Source: Oscillospiraceae bacterium
Lineage (GTDB): Bacteria; Bacillota; Clostridia; Oscillospirales; Oscillospiraceae
NCBI GenBank assembly: GCA_022800755.1
Contig: JAAWQX010000001.1
Coordinates: 124,001-188,000 of the forward strand
Length of the DNA stretch: 64,000 bases
Direction: 5' to 3'
Shown: positions 1-8,530 of the stretch, in pieces
Layout of the letters: every line of letters begins with the position of its first letter
Numbering within the stretch: position 1 is the stretch's first letter
Program-made: the position numbers and the translations under genes
Notes under the pieces: generated by a model
The model's input: only the letters and a program-made list of their open reading frames with translations
What the model was told of the DNA's origin: nothing
Databases searched by the model: none

Positions 1-1341
1 TTTGTCCATGGCCACGGCTTTGATTTTGCACAGGCCCTCCAGCGCTGCGCCGCCTTTGAACAGGATGCCGGTTTTAGACCCGTTGCCGATGCCGCAGAAA
101 AAGGCCAGCGGCACGCTGAGCACCAGCGCGCAGGGACAGGAGATGACCAGGAAGGTCAATGCCGTATACAGCCAGTGGCTCCAATCCCCCCGGAATGCCA
201 GCGGCGGTACCACTGCCGTGAGCAGAGCCAGAGCGCAGACCGCCGGGGTGTAATATTTGCAGAACCGGGTGATGAAGCGGTCCAGCTTCGGTTTGGACGC
301 CGCGGCGTTTTCCACCGCGTCTAAAATGCGGCTGACCATGGATTCTTCCAGGGGCTTTTCCACCCGGAGCTTCAGTACGCCGCTTTGATTCACACAGCCG
401 GACACCGCCGCACTGCCCGGGACAACATGCACGGGTACCGGCTCGCCGGTGATGGCGGAGGTATCCAAAAAGCTTTCGCCCTCTATGATCGTGCCGTCCA
501 GGGGGATGCGGTCACCGGGGCGCACCAGCAGAATGTCGCCCACTTGGGCGTCCTCCGCCGGGAGCGTCACAGTCTCCGCCCCGCGCACCACATGCACTAC
601 CTCCGGGCGCAGGTCTACCGCGTCCATGATCTGGCTGCGGCTGCGCTCCGTAGCGATTTGTTCAAACAGCTCGCCGATGCGGTAAAACAGCATCACGCCA
701 ACGGCTTCCGGGTATTCCCCCACGAAAAACGCACCGATGGTGGCAACAGACATTAAAAAGTTCTCGTCAAAAATCTGGCCCCGCAGGATGTTCTGTACCG
801 CTTCCCAGACTACTTCCCCGCCGCAGGCTACATAGGCGCACAGCATGATGGCCAGGTACAGGCCGTCGGACATGGCTGTGAAATGGTGCAAAAGCGTCCC
901 GGTGATGAGTACCGCCGCGGTCACGGCGATCAGGACGATGGACTGGACCCGGTTTTTCTTCTCCTCCGGGTCGGTCTTGCAGCCCGCGCCGGGGCGCTGA
1001 TAGGGGACTACCTGAACGTCCGGTTCCAGCGACTGGACCGCCGCGATGAGTTTGGGCAGCAGCGCGTCCTGCCCCTCCGCCGCCACCCGGAGCTGCTTGG
1101 TGGCGTAGGTCACGGCGGCGTACTCTACCTCCGGCATGGCCGCGATCTTCGCTTCGATCTTCATGGCGCAATTGGGACAGTCGAGGTTCTCCAGAATATA
1201 GACCCGCTGCTCTGTTTTCGTTTTCGGCGCCGGTTTGGGCGCTTCCTCTATATGTTCATGGTGATGGTGCCCGTGGTCATGATGATGTTCATGCTCGCAG
1301 GATTCACCGTGTTCGTGATGATGCGCGTGCTCGTGCTCCAT
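1..1341 (-). CDS. Zn/Cd/Pb-type heavy-metal P-type ATPase, N-terminal part (runs off left edge)
   Basis: Not in the ORF track because it is cut by the window edge, but the minus frame is open for 447 codons. ATG at 1341 follows a GGAGGG ribosome site. The first 30 residues are a His-rich tail (EHEHAHHHEHGE, DHGHHHHEH), followed by one heavy-metal-associated domain with LDCPNCAMKIE. The ion-pocket motif ISCPCALVLS lies near residue 400, and the last in-window residues are AVAMDK, the first part of the DKTGT phosphorylation loop. CPC plus a His-rich terminus is typical of ZntA/CadA exporters of Zn, Cd or Pb across the cytoplasmic membrane. The promoter and a SmtB/ArsR-like operator lie directly upstream; no regulator gene is seen on this side. 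Metal specificity is inferred. Confidence 0.93.
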   Translation of the reverse strand, partial: MEHEHAHHHEHGESCEHEHHHDHGHHHHEHIEEAPKPAPKTKTEQRVYILENLDCPNCAMKIEAKIAAMPEVEYAAVTYATKQLRVAAEGQDALLPKLIAAVQSLEPDVQVVPYQRPGAGCKTDPEEKKNRVQSIVLIAVTAAVLITGTLLHHFTAMSDGLYLAIMLCAYVACGGEVVWEAVQNILRGQIFDENFLMSVATIGAFFVGEYPEAVGVMLFYRIGELFEQIATERSRSQIMDAVDLRPEVVHVVRGAETVTLPAEDAQVGDILLVRPGDRIPLDGTIIEGESFLDTSAITGEPVPVHVVPGSAAVSGCVNQSGVLKLRVEKPLEESMVSRILDAVENAAASKPKLDRFITRFCKYYTPAVCALALLTAVVPPLAFRGDWSHWLYTALTFLVISCPCALVLSVPLAFFCGIGNGSKTGILFKGGAALEGLCKIKAVAMDK

Positions 1342-1361
1342 GTTGTTCCCTCCATTCATCA

Positions 1362-1385
1362 ACATATGCGCATTCGTTCATATGT
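1362..1385. promoter_or_regulatory. SmtB/ArsR-type operator of the metal ATPase gene
   Basis: Perfect 7-bp inverted repeat ACATATG...CATATGT with a 10-bp centre; read on the minus strand it begins ATATGAAC, close to the known SmtB/CzrA operator pattern. It lies between the -10 and the start codon of the P-type ATPase gene, so a metal-sensing ArsR/SmtB repressor probably binds here. The regulator itself is not in the visible neighbourhood. Confidence 0.7.
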
Positions 1386-1394
1386 TGTGATAAT

Positions 1395-1423
1395 ATATAA
1401 GCACATTCTCTCCCGTTTGTCAA
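1395..1423 (-). promoter_or_regulatory. promoter of the metal ATPase gene
   Basis: TTGACA (minus, 1423-1418), 17-bp spacer, TTATAT (1400-1395). The consensus -35 and exact spacing, just upstream of the operator, support a sigma-A promoter. Confidence 0.75.
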
Positions 1424-1438
1424 TACGGAATATGAAAA

Positions 1439-1463
1439 ATCCCGGACGGAGTTCGTCCGGGAT
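1439..1463 (-). terminator. terminator of the pyr operon
   Basis: Perfect 10-bp stem ATCCCGGACG/CGTCCGGGAT with a 5-nt loop, followed on the minus strand by a T run. It lies 4 nt past the pyrI stop and separates the pyr operon from the metal ATPase promoter. Confidence 0.9.
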
Positions 1464-1466
1464 ACT

Positions 1467-1883
1467 TTATTTCGCTTTCGTTTCGCAGTATAGACAGCGG
1501 TAGATCCGGTGCTCCGGGTCGGTGAGTAGAAATACGTGGGGCAATTCCTGCTCGGTTGTGGTGATGCACCGGGGGTTTTTGCAGAACAGCACATTGGTCA
1601 GCCGGGTGGGCAGGCCTACCCGCCGCTTTTCCGCCAGATGGCCGTTGCGGATGATGTCTACCGTCACGTTCGGGTCCACGTAGCCCAAAACATTGGTGTC
1701 GATATCGATGTCCGCATCCACTTTGATGATGTCCTTTTTTCCCATTTTTCTGCTGGGGGCGTTCTTGATGATGGCTACGGAACTGTCCAGGCGGTCTAAG
1801 TGAAGGAGTTTGTAGATCTCCATGCCCCGGCCGGCGGTGATGTGGTCGATGACGATGCCGTTATGGATGGAATCAATATGCAT
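1467..1883 (-). CDS. pyrI: aspartate carbamoyltransferase regulatory chain
   Basis: 138 residues starting [15 protein letters not shown]; the longer ORF-track start would run through pyrB. The N-terminal allosteric nucleotide-binding domain is followed by a zinc domain with four Cys (CKNPRC, then CLYC), as in the E. coli PyrI chain. It should bind PyrB trimers and confer CTP/ATP control on the first committed step of pyrimidine synthesis. The start codon overlaps the pyrB stop by one base (TAATG), suggesting translational coupling. It is the last gene of the operon. With no PyrR-type leader visible, enzyme-level feedback through this subunit may carry most of the regulation (inference). Confidence 0.95.
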   Translation of the reverse strand: MHIDSIHNGIVIDHITAGRGMEIYKLLHLDRLDSSVAIIKNAPSRKMGKKDIIKVDADIDIDTNVLGYVDPNVTVDIIRNGHLAEKRRVGLPTRLTNVLFCKNPRCITTTEQELPHVFLLTDPEHRIYRCLYCETKAK

Positions 1884-2797
1884 TATAGTACCTCCAAGAG
1901 CCGCAAAATAAGCGACATGCGCATATATTTGCCGTTGAGTACCTGCTTGAAATAGCATGCCCGGGGGTCATCGTCGATGGCGACGCTGATCTCGTTCACC
2001 CGGGGCAGGGGGTGCATGATGGACAGGTCCGGTTTGGCGCCCCGCAGCTTTTCCGGCGTGAGGATATAGCTGTCTTTCAAGCGCAGGTAGTCTTCCTCGT
2101 TGAAAAACCGCTCCCGCTGGACCCGGGTCATGTACAGGATGTCCAGTGCGGGCATGGCGGCTTCCAGGTCGGTGGTCTGTTCGTAGGGGATGCCTTGATC
2201 TTTCAGTACGCCCTGCTTGACGTAGCTGGGCAGCTTCAGTTCGTCCGGGGAGATCAGCACAAACTTTACGCCCGGGTAGCGGGCCATGGCCTCGATGAGA
2301 GAATGCACCGTGCGGCCAAATTTCAGGTCACCGCATAAGCCGATGGTCAGGTCCGACAGCCGGTTCTTTTCACGGTGGATGGTCAGCAGGTCCGCCAAGG
2401 TCTGCGTCGGGTGGTTGTGGCCGCCGTCGCCGGCGTTGATGACCGGGATGGTGGCATTCATGGACGCTACCAGGGGCGCGCCCTCCTTCGGGTGGCGCAT
2501 GGCGATAATGTCCGCGTAGCACGACACTGTCTTCGCCGTGTCCGCGATGCTCTCGCCCTTGGCGGCGGAAGAAGAATCCGCACCCGCGACTGTGAGGACG
2601 TTGCCGCCCAGTTCGTACATGGCAGCTTCAAAGCTGAGCCGGGTACGGGTGCTTGGCTCAAAAAAGAGGGTCGCCAGCTTTTTGCCTTTGCAAATTTCGC
2701 TGTATTTGCCGGGGTTCGCGATGATGTCGTTGGCGATGGCAATGAGCTCGTCCAACTCCGCCGGGGACAGGTCCAGAATGTTGATGAGGGACCTCAT
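1883..2797 (-). CDS. pyrB: aspartate carbamoyltransferase catalytic chain
   Basis: 304 residues, normal length for the catalytic chain. It has the carbamoyl-phosphate binding motif STRTRLSFE near residue 51, the HPTQTLADL motif, and a C-terminal [10 protein letters not shown] segment. It condenses carbamoyl phosphate and aspartate to N-carbamoyl-aspartate. The start codon overlaps the pyrE stop by 4 nt (ATGA), and pyrI follows with a 1-nt overlap, so PyrB and PyrI should form the holoenzyme. The cytosolic location is standard. Confidence 0.97.
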   Translation of the reverse strand: MRSLINILDLSPAELDELIAIANDIIANPGKYSEICKGKKLATLFFEPSTRTRLSFEAAMYELGGNVLTVAGADSSSAAKGESIADTAKTVSCYADIIAMRHPKEGAPLVASMNATIPVINAGDGGHNHPTQTLADLLTIHREKNRLSDLTIGLCGDLKFGRTVHSLIEAMARYPGVKFVLISPDELKLPSYVKQGVLKDQGIPYEQTTDLEAAMPALDILYMTRVQRERFFNEEDYLRLKDSYILTPEKLRGAKPDLSIMHPLPRVNEISVAIDDDPRACYFKQVLNGKYMRMSLILRLLEVL

Positions 2798-3438
2798 GCT
2801 TTCGCCTCCATCCAGCTTTCGTTGTCCGGGTCGTCCCGGAATTTCAGCAGCCGCACCACATCGGACGGGGCGATGTATCCCGTCTCCGCCGCCACGTTCG
2901 CGATGACGTCAAAGTTCGTCAGGCTGATGTTTTTCACCTTGGCTTCCGCCAGGCGGGTAAGGCCCTTTTTCATGCCGTAAGTGAAGATAGACACCACTCC
3001 AAGCACATTTGCACCGAATTCCCGGAGGACATTCACCACTTCTATGACACTTCCGCCGGTAGAAATGAGATCTTCCACCACCACGACTTTCTGTCCCGGT
3101 TCCAGCTTTCCCTCGATCTGGTTTTTCCGGCCGTGGTCCTTGGCTCCGCCCCGGACGTAGCCCATGGGCAGGCCCAGCAGATGCCCGGTAATCGCCGCGT
3201 GGGCGATGCCCGCGGTGGAAGTGCCCATCAGGACTTCCACGTCCGGGTAATTGGCGCGGATCAGCTCCGCCAATCCGTTTTCCACATCCGTGCGTACCGC
3301 CACGTCCGTCAGCGTCAGACGGTTATCGCAGTACACCGGGCTTTTGATGCCGCTGGCCCAGGTAAAAGGCTCGTCCGGGCGGAAAAATACCGCTTTGATT
3401 TTCAACAAATCCCCTGCGATCAGTCGTTCCAGTTCCAT
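2794..3438 (-). CDS. pyrE: orotate phosphoribosyltransferase
   Basis: 214 residues. The PRPP-binding motif [13 protein letters not shown] is present near residue 120, and an SPVYCDNR segment in the N-terminal part is typical of the family. It converts orotate and PRPP to OMP. It follows pyrF by 17 nt and overlaps pyrB by 4 nt. The start [11 protein letters not shown] has a GGAGG site just upstream. Confidence 0.97.
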   Translation of the reverse strand: MELERLIAGDLLKIKAVFFRPDEPFTWASGIKSPVYCDNRLTLTDVAVRTDVENGLAELIRANYPDVEVLMGTSTAGIAHAAITGHLLGLPMGYVRGGAKDHGRKNQIEGKLEPGQKVVVVEDLISTGGSVIEVVNVLREFGANVLGVVSIFTYGMKKGLTRLAEAKVKNISLTNFDVIANVAAETGYIAPSDVVRLLKFRDDPDNESWMEAKA

Positions 3439-3455
3439 AATCGTTTCCTCCCTAT

Positions 3456-4154
3456 TCAGTCAACAAATTCCGCGACGCACCGCTGATACGCGATCACCGG
3501 GTCCAGGGCTTCAGTGATGGGCCGGCCCACCACGATATAGTCCGACCCGGCAATTTTCGCGTCGGCGGGTGTCATAACCCGAACTTGGTCGCCCTTATCC
3601 CCGTCCGCAAAGCGAATGCCGGGGGTGACGGTCAGGAAATCCGCCCCGCAGGCCATGTGGACCTTTCCCGCTTCCCGCGGCGCGCAGACGACACCGTCCA
3701 GTCCGGCGGCCTTGGCATTTTGTGCGTAGGACAGGACGACCTTGTCCATCGGCCGGTCAATCAGCAGCTCTTCCCGCATCCGCTCCTCGCTGGTGCTGGT
3801 GAGCTGGGTCACGGCGATGAGCAGGGGGCGGGTACCGTCGGGCCGGGTCAGACCTTCCAGCGCCGCTTCCATCATGGCCCGGGTCCCCGCCGCGTGGAGG
3901 TTGATGATATCCGCCCCCAGCCCGGACAGTACTGCCATGGATTTTTTCACGGTGTTGGGAATGTCGTGAAGTTTCAGGTCCAAAAAGACCTGATGTCCCC
4001 GGGCTTTCAATTCCCGCACAATGGAGGGTCCCTCCGCGTAATAAAGTTCCATGCCGATCTTGACAAACGGCTTTTCCTCCGTGAACTGCGACAGGAACTC
4101 CAGACAGGTCTTCCCGTCCGCGAAATCGCAGGCAATGATAACGTCTTTACCCAT
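3456..4154 (-). CDS. pyrF: orotidine 5'-phosphate decarboxylase
   Basis: 232 residues, type 1 OMP decarboxylase length. The catalytic DLKLHDIPNTV motif near residue 60 carries the Asp/Lys/Asp charge network; the C-terminal VVGRPIT phosphate loop is present. It makes UMP from OMP. It overlaps pyrD by 8 nt. Confidence 0.97.
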   Translation of the reverse strand: MGKDVIIACDFADGKTCLEFLSQFTEEKPFVKIGMELYYAEGPSIVRELKARGHQVFLDLKLHDIPNTVKKSMAVLSGLGADIINLHAAGTRAMMEAALEGLTRPDGTRPLLIAVTQLTSTSEERMREELLIDRPMDKVVLSYAQNAKAAGLDGVVCAPREAGKVHMACGADFLTVTPGIRFADGDKGDQVRVMTPADAKIAGSDYIVVGRPITEALDPVIAYQRCVAEFVD

Positions 4155-5064
4155 GGTGCGCTCCTCCTATGATCTCTTTTAAGTCGTTGATGCCGTACCG
4201 CGTCATGGCGGCAGGCAGGTTATCAATGATTTTTTTGCAGGCCAGCGGGTCGGCTACATTCGCCGCGCCCACTTCTACCGCGGCGGCCCCCGCCAGCATA
4301 AATTCCAGCACGTCCCCGGCTGTTGCCACGCCGCCCATGCCGATGATGGGAATGGACACTGCCTCGTACACCTGATAAACCATCCGCAGGGCCACCGGCT
4401 TTACCGCCGGGCCGGACAGACCGCCGGTAGTATTCGCCAGCACCGGGCGGCGGGTGCGCAGGTCGATGGACATGCCCATAAGCGTGTTGATGAGTGAAAT
4501 CCCGTCCGCTCCCGCGTCCTCGCAGGCTTTCGCGATGGACACGATATCCGTGACATTGGGCGTCAGCTTCATGAACACGGGCTTGGTGGTAACGGTTTTC
4601 ACCGCTTTTGTCACTGTAGCCGCGGCGGAGGGGTCGGTGCCGAAGCTCATGCCGCCGGAATGGACATTGGGGCAGGAAATGTTGATCTCCAGCCAGCCCA
4701 CCTGGGGGACTTTGTCCAGCTTCGCCGCGCTGCGCGCGTAGTCGTCGACGGAAAACCCGCAGACATTGGCCAGCACCGGCTTGTGGAATACCCGCGCCAG
4801 CTTGGGCAGTTCTTCGCTGATAACCGCGTCCACACCCGGATTTTGCAGCCCCACGGAATTGAGCATCCCGCCAGCGCACTCCGCGATGCGGGGCGTAGGG
4901 TTGCCGAACCGGGGTTCCCGGGTCGCGCCTTTCGTGGACAGGCTGCCCAGAATGTTGATGTCGTAATAGTCGGCAAACTCGTGGCCGTACCCAAAGGTCC
5001 CGCTGGCGGGAATAACGGGATTCGTCAGTTCAATGCCGCATAAGGTCACACTTGTATTTACCAT
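4147..5064 (-). CDS. pyrD: dihydroorotate dehydrogenase, type 1B catalytic subunit
   Basis: The ORF track extends this frame to 5445, but residues 1-127 there are the shadow of pyrK. The family start MVNTSVTLCGIELTNPVI is at 5064, giving 305 residues. FMN-barrel features are seen: NPVIPASGTFGYG, EINISCPN near the catalytic Cys region, and a C-terminal GMGGV phosphate loop. Type 1B enzymes pair with PyrK to pass electrons to NAD, and pyrK is directly upstream with a 7-nt overlap. Confidence 0.96.
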   Translation of the reverse strand: MVNTSVTLCGIELTNPVIPASGTFGYGHEFADYYDINILGSLSTKGATREPRFGNPTPRIAECAGGMLNSVGLQNPGVDAVISEELPKLARVFHKPVLANVCGFSVDDYARSAAKLDKVPQVGWLEINISCPNVHSGGMSFGTDPSAAATVTKAVKTVTTKPVFMKLTPNVTDIVSIAKACEDAGADGISLINTLMGMSIDLRTRRPVLANTTGGLSGPAVKPVALRMVYQVYEAVSIPIIGMGGVATAGDVLEFMLAGAAAVEVGAANVADPLACKKIIDNLPAAMTRYGINDLKEIIGGAHHG

Positions 5065-5789
5065 AGTAAGTCCTCCCGCGTGAACACCGGGCCGTCTTTG
5101 CACACCCGTTTCGGGCCGTTTTTCGTCTCGATGGTGCAGCCCATACAGGCCCCGTAGCCGCAGCCCATACGGGCCTCCAGACTGAACTGCCCGGAAGTCT
5201 TCGCCGCGGCGTTCACCGCCCGGAACATGGCTTCCGGCCCGCAGGTGTAGAAATAGGTATAGTCCAAATCCGTCATCGCGTCCGTGACCATGCCCCGTAC
5301 CCCGGCGCTGCCGTCCTCGGTGGTCAGGCGTACGTCCACGCCCAGATAGCGGAGGTCGTCCGCCAGGAAAATGTCCGACGCCGTGCGGTAGCCCAGCACC
5401 GCCGTGACGGTCTTGCCCTCTGACAGCAGTTTTTTCGCCAGGCACAGCATCATCGGCACGCCGGAACCGCCGGCGATCAGCAGCGGCCGGTCCCCGGATA
5501 CTGACGTATCAAATCCGTTGCCCAAACCCGTAAGTGCGTTCACGCCCTCGCCGGGCATCATAGCAGCCAGACGCTTTGTACCGCCGCCGATGGTGCGGTA
5601 CACGACAGTCACGCTGTCCCGGTCCCAGTCGCACACGGAAAACGGCCGCCGCAGGAAATGCCCCGGCACCGCCAGTTCCACGAACTGCCCCGGGCGCTCA
5701 ATAGCGGACACATCCCCGGTCAGCAGCAGCTTGTACACCCCGCCGATGATGGGGTTGTTTTTATACACCATGAGGGTCGTCTGCTTCAT
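5058..5789 (-). CDS. pyrK: dihydroorotate dehydrogenase electron-transfer subunit
   Basis: 243 residues. It has the ferredoxin-reductase fold: an FAD-binding RRPFSVCDW motif near residue 47, a nucleotide-binding GGSGVPMML segment, and a C-terminal [2Fe-2S] cluster motif CGYGACMGC followed by a fourth Cys 12 residues later. It transfers electrons from PyrD FMN to NAD+. The start overlaps the pyrC stop by 4 nt (ATGA). Confidence 0.96.
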   Translation of the reverse strand: MKQTTLMVYKNNPIIGGVYKLLLTGDVSAIERPGQFVELAVPGHFLRRPFSVCDWDRDSVTVVYRTIGGGTKRLAAMMPGEGVNALTGLGNGFDTSVSGDRPLLIAGGSGVPMMLCLAKKLLSEGKTVTAVLGYRTASDIFLADDLRYLGVDVRLTTEDGSAGVRGMVTDAMTDLDYTYFYTCGPEAMFRAVNAAAKTSGQFSLEARMGCGYGACMGCTIETKNGPKRVCKDGPVFTREDLLW

Positions 5790-7012
5790 GTCAGCGCCTC
5801 CTCGTCCAGATACACGATCTTCCCGTCATGCACCGTCATCACACATCGGCCAAACAACTCGGTCTCGGCAAACGGCGTCGCCTTGCCCATGGAAAGGAAC
5901 TCCGCAGGGTCCACAGTGTACGCCGCGTCCAGGTCCCAGACTGTAAAGTCTTCCCCAACCGGCAGTCCGAACCGGCTTCTGGCATTGTTGGAGAAAATGT
6001 CTACCGCCCGCTCCAGTGTAATCACGCCGGGCTTCACCAAATGGGTATACACCGCGGCAAAAGCCGTTTCCAGTCCCACCACGCCCATGGCGCTTTTTTC
6101 CAGCCCCCGGGCCTTCTCTTCGACGCTGTGGGGGGCGTGGTCTGTGGAGATCATGTCGATGGTGCCGTCCACGATGCCCTGGATCAAGGCCGCCCGGTCC
6201 TCCGGGGTACGCAGGGGCGGGTTCATTTTAAACCGTCCGTCCTCCTGCAAGTCCTCGTCGCAGAACACCAGGTAATGGGGTCCGGTTTCGCAGGTAATAT
6301 TCACGCCCTCCGCCTTGGCCCGGCGAATGAGGTCCACACTCTCTTTCGTGGAGATGTGGCACACATGATAGGCACAACCCGTCTCCCGGGACAGCGCAAT
6401 GTCCCGCTGAATCTGCTTCCATTCGCTTTCGGAACAGATTCCTTTGTGTCCATGCGCCCGGGCATACTCGCCGTCATGGATATATCCGCCCCGGAGCAGT
6501 TCGTTCACCTCACAGTGAGCGGCGATGAGCTTACCCAGTTTCTTGGCCTGGATCATGGCGGCGCGCATCATCTGTTCAGACTGCACACCCCGGCCGTCAT
6601 CGGAAAATCCGCAGACCGCCGGTGCCAGCGCAGGCATATCTACCAGCGTTTCTCCCTTTTCCTCCAGGGTAATGGCGGCATAGGGATGCACGCCAATTGT
6701 TGCGTCCCGGGCAATGATGGACAATTCCTCCGCCAAGTGCGCCGCCGTATCCGGCACGGGGTCCAGGTTCGGCATGGGGCATACGTCCGTATACCCGCCC
6801 CGGGCGGCGCTGCGGCAGCCGGTGGCGATGGTCTCCTTATAAGAAAAACCCGGCTCCCTGAAATGTACATGCACATCACAGAAACCGGGAAACACCACAT
6901 ATTCACGAGAAAAAACACGCCGGCCATCCGCCGTTGCATCGGAAAAATGGAAACACTTGTCCTTGAATTTCCCACCGGCATAGACCTTCGCATTTTGGAA
7001 TGTATACTGCAT
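5786..7012 (-). CDS. pyrC: dihydroorotase
   Basis: The ORF track starts at 7285, but a consensus promoter lies at 7041-7069, so that start is impossible. ATG at 7012 follows GGAGG by 8 nt and gives 408 residues. The metal-binding DVHVHFREPG motif and MPNLDPVPD lie near the N-terminus, with STDHAPHS in the C-terminal part: class I (AllB-like) dihydroorotase. It cyclises carbamoyl-aspartate. It is the first gene of the pyr operon, and the predicted transcript leader is only about 20 nt. Confidence 0.95.
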   Translation of the reverse strand: MQYTFQNAKVYAGGKFKDKCFHFSDATADGRRVFSREYVVFPGFCDVHVHFREPGFSYKETIATGCRSAARGGYTDVCPMPNLDPVPDTAAHLAEELSIIARDATIGVHPYAAITLEEKGETLVDMPALAPAVCGFSDDGRGVQSEQMMRAAMIQAKKLGKLIAAHCEVNELLRGGYIHDGEYARAHGHKGICSESEWKQIQRDIALSRETGCAYHVCHISTKESVDLIRRAKAEGVNITCETGPHYLVFCDEDLQEDGRFKMNPPLRTPEDRAALIQGIVDGTIDMISTDHAPHSVEEKARGLEKSAMGVVGLETAFAAVYTHLVKPGVITLERAVDIFSNNARSRFGLPVGEDFTVWDLDAAYTVDPAEFLSMGKATPFAETELFGRCVMTVHDGKIVYLDEEALT

Positions 7013-7040
7013 AGAGACATCCTCCGTTAATATCCGGGTT

Positions 7041-7069
7041 ATTGTACCACGCCCGGCCCCCGGTGTCAA
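7041..7069 (-). promoter_or_regulatory. pyr operon promoter
   Basis: TTGACA (7069-7064), 17-bp GC-rich spacer, TACAAT (7046-7041) on the minus strand. The start site would fall about 20 nt before pyrC, leaving no room for a PyrR attenuator. Confidence 0.85.
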
Positions 7070-7117
7070 CAGTTCTGTCCGGCTGGAAGCCGCGAGATGA
7101 GTTTCCTGAAAAAACAG

Positions 7118-7146
7118 TTGACAAACCCTAAAAGCGGAAGTATACT
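7118..7146 (+). promoter_or_regulatory. riboflavin operon promoter
   Basis: TTGACA, 17-bp spacer, TATACT, directly upstream of the FMN riboswitch. It is divergent from the pyr promoter, which lies 49 bp away. Confidence 0.85.
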
Positions 7147-7164
7147 TAGGAAAAATTGAATTAA

Positions 7165-7273
7165 GATCTTCAGGGCGGGGTGCGATTCCCCACCGGTGGT
7201 AAAGCCCACGAGCCGCAAGGTATGATTCGGTGTGATTCCGAAGCCGACAGTATAGTCTGGATGAAAGAAGATC
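7165..7273 (+). promoter_or_regulatory. FMN riboswitch (RFN element)
   Basis: Closing P1 helix GATCTT/AAGATC. The internal conserved blocks of the RFN element are present: AGGGCGGGGTGCGATTCCCC, ACCGGTGGTA, AGCCCACGAGCCG, GGTGTGATTCCG and CCGACAGTATAGTCTGGATG. It lies between the promoter and ribD. FMN binding should favour the downstream terminator and shut off the operon. Confidence 0.97.
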
Positions 7274-7313
7274 GTGTGAACGCATAGGTCATTTACCTGC
7301 GTCCATGGTTTTG

Positions 7314-7343
7314 CTCTGGAATGTATTTCGTTCCAGAGTTTTT
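7314..7343 (+). terminator. riboswitch expression-platform terminator
   Basis: 8-bp stem CTCTGGAA/TTCCAGAG with a 9-nt loop and TTTTT tail, 41 nt after the RFN element. This is the normal position for the FMN-dependent attenuator. Confidence 0.85.
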
Positions 7344-7375
7344 GCTGTCTGGACGAATCCCGCCTGTGCCGCCGA

Positions 7376-7404
7376 CGCCTTGAACAATCTGTTCAAGGCG
7401 TTTT
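7376..7404 (+). terminator. second terminator-like hairpin upstream of ribD
   Basis: Perfect 10-bp stem CGCCTTGAAC/GTTCAAGGCG with a 5-nt loop, followed by TTTTCTGTTT and then the ribD ribosome site 11 nt after the stem. It may be a second attenuator or act on ribD translation. Confidence 0.6.
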
Positions 7405-7423
7405 CTGTTTGGAGGACAACAGT

Positions 7424-8530
7424 ATGAATGATACCGATTATATGGCCTTAGCACTGCAGCTGGCAGAACACGGTCAGGGCTGGACCAATCCCAACCCCAT
7501 GGTAGGTGCGGTCATTGTCAAAAATGGCCGGGTCATCGGTCAGGGCTGGCACACCCGGTGCGGCGCACTCCACGCCGAACGGGAAGCCCTAAACCGCTGC
7601 ACAGAATCACCGCAAGGCGCCACATTGTATGTGACCTTGGAACCCTGCTGCCACCATGGCAGGCAGCCGCCTTGCACCGATGCCATTTTAGATGCGGGCA
7701 TCCGGCGGGTCGTGGTAGGTTCCCAAGACCCCAACCCTCTGGTAGCCGGCAAAGGACTGGATATTCTCCGCAGTCGCGGCGTGGAAGTCACAACAGGCGT
7801 TTTACAGGCGAAGTGTGATGCGCTGAACCGGGTATTCTTTCATTACATTCGGACAAAACGGCCCTATGTGGTAATGAAATTCGCCATGACCCTGGACGGC
7901 AAGATCGCCACCCGCACCGGCGCTTCTCAATGGATCACTGGGCAAGAAGCTCGGGACCGCGTTCATCGGGCCCGGGGCTGTTACTCCGCCATTATGGTGG
8001 GTGTAGGTACCGTACTGGCGGACGATCCCCTACTTACTTGCCGGGTGGAGGGCTTCCGAAACCCTGTGCGGGTCATTTGCGATACTCATTTGCAGACCCC
8101 CTTGAACAGTCAGATCGTCCGTACCGCCGGAAACGTCCCTACAATTCTGGCAGTAGGCAGCGTAGAACCGAGGTTGACCGCGCCTTACGAGGAAGCCGGT
8201 TGTCAGGTATGGACACTGCCGGAGCGGGATGGCCATATAGATCTTTCCGTTCTGATGAAAAGATTGGGCGCCGCGGAAATTGACAGCGTACTGCTGGAGG
8301 GCGGCGGAACGCTGAACTGGGCAGCGCTGGAATGTCAAATCGTCCAAAAAGTTCAAGCATACATCGCACCCAAGCTTTTCGGCGGCCGGGACGCAAAATC
8401 TCCGGTGGCTGGCCTGGGTATAGAATTCCCAGCACAAGCGGTCACATTGAAAAATACGACCGTAACTCAGATAGGCATGGATTTTTTGTTGGAAGGAGAG
8501 GTGGAAGCAGATGTTCACGGGGATCGTTGA
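7424..8530 (+). CDS. ribD: bifunctional riboflavin deaminase/reductase
   Basis: The track start at 7409 is a TTG upstream of the ribosome site; ATG at 7424 is 8 nt after GGAGG and gives 368 residues. The N-terminal deaminase carries the zinc motif HAE plus PCCHHGRQPPC. The C-terminal reductase begins near residue 145 with KRPYVVMKFAMTLDGKIATRTG and has the NADPH-binding GVGTVLADDP. It performs the second and third steps from GTP to lumazine. Its end overlaps ribE by 20 nt. Confidence 0.97.
   Translation: MNDTDYMALALQLAEHGQGWTNPNPMVGAVIVKNGRVIGQGWHTRCGALHAEREALNRCTESPQGATLYVTLEPCCHHGRQPPCTDAILDAGIRRVVVGSQDPNPLVAGKGLDILRSRGVEVTTGVLQAKCDALNRVFFHYIRTKRPYVVMKFAMTLDGKIATRTGASQWITGQEARDRVHRARGCYSAIMVGVGTVLADDPLLTCRVEGFRNPVRVICDTHLQTPLNSQIVRTAGNVPTILAVGSVEPRLTAPYEEAGCQVWTLPERDGHIDLSVLMKRLGAAEIDSVLLEGGGTLNWAALECQIVQKVQAYIAPKLFGGRDAKSPVAGLGIEFPAQAVTLKNTTVTQIGMDFLLEGEVEADVHGDR

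Noticed and set aside
4147-5445. 432-residue version of PyrD
   Set aside because: Residues 1-127 are the out-of-frame shadow of pyrK; the family N-terminus starts at 5064 after pyrK.
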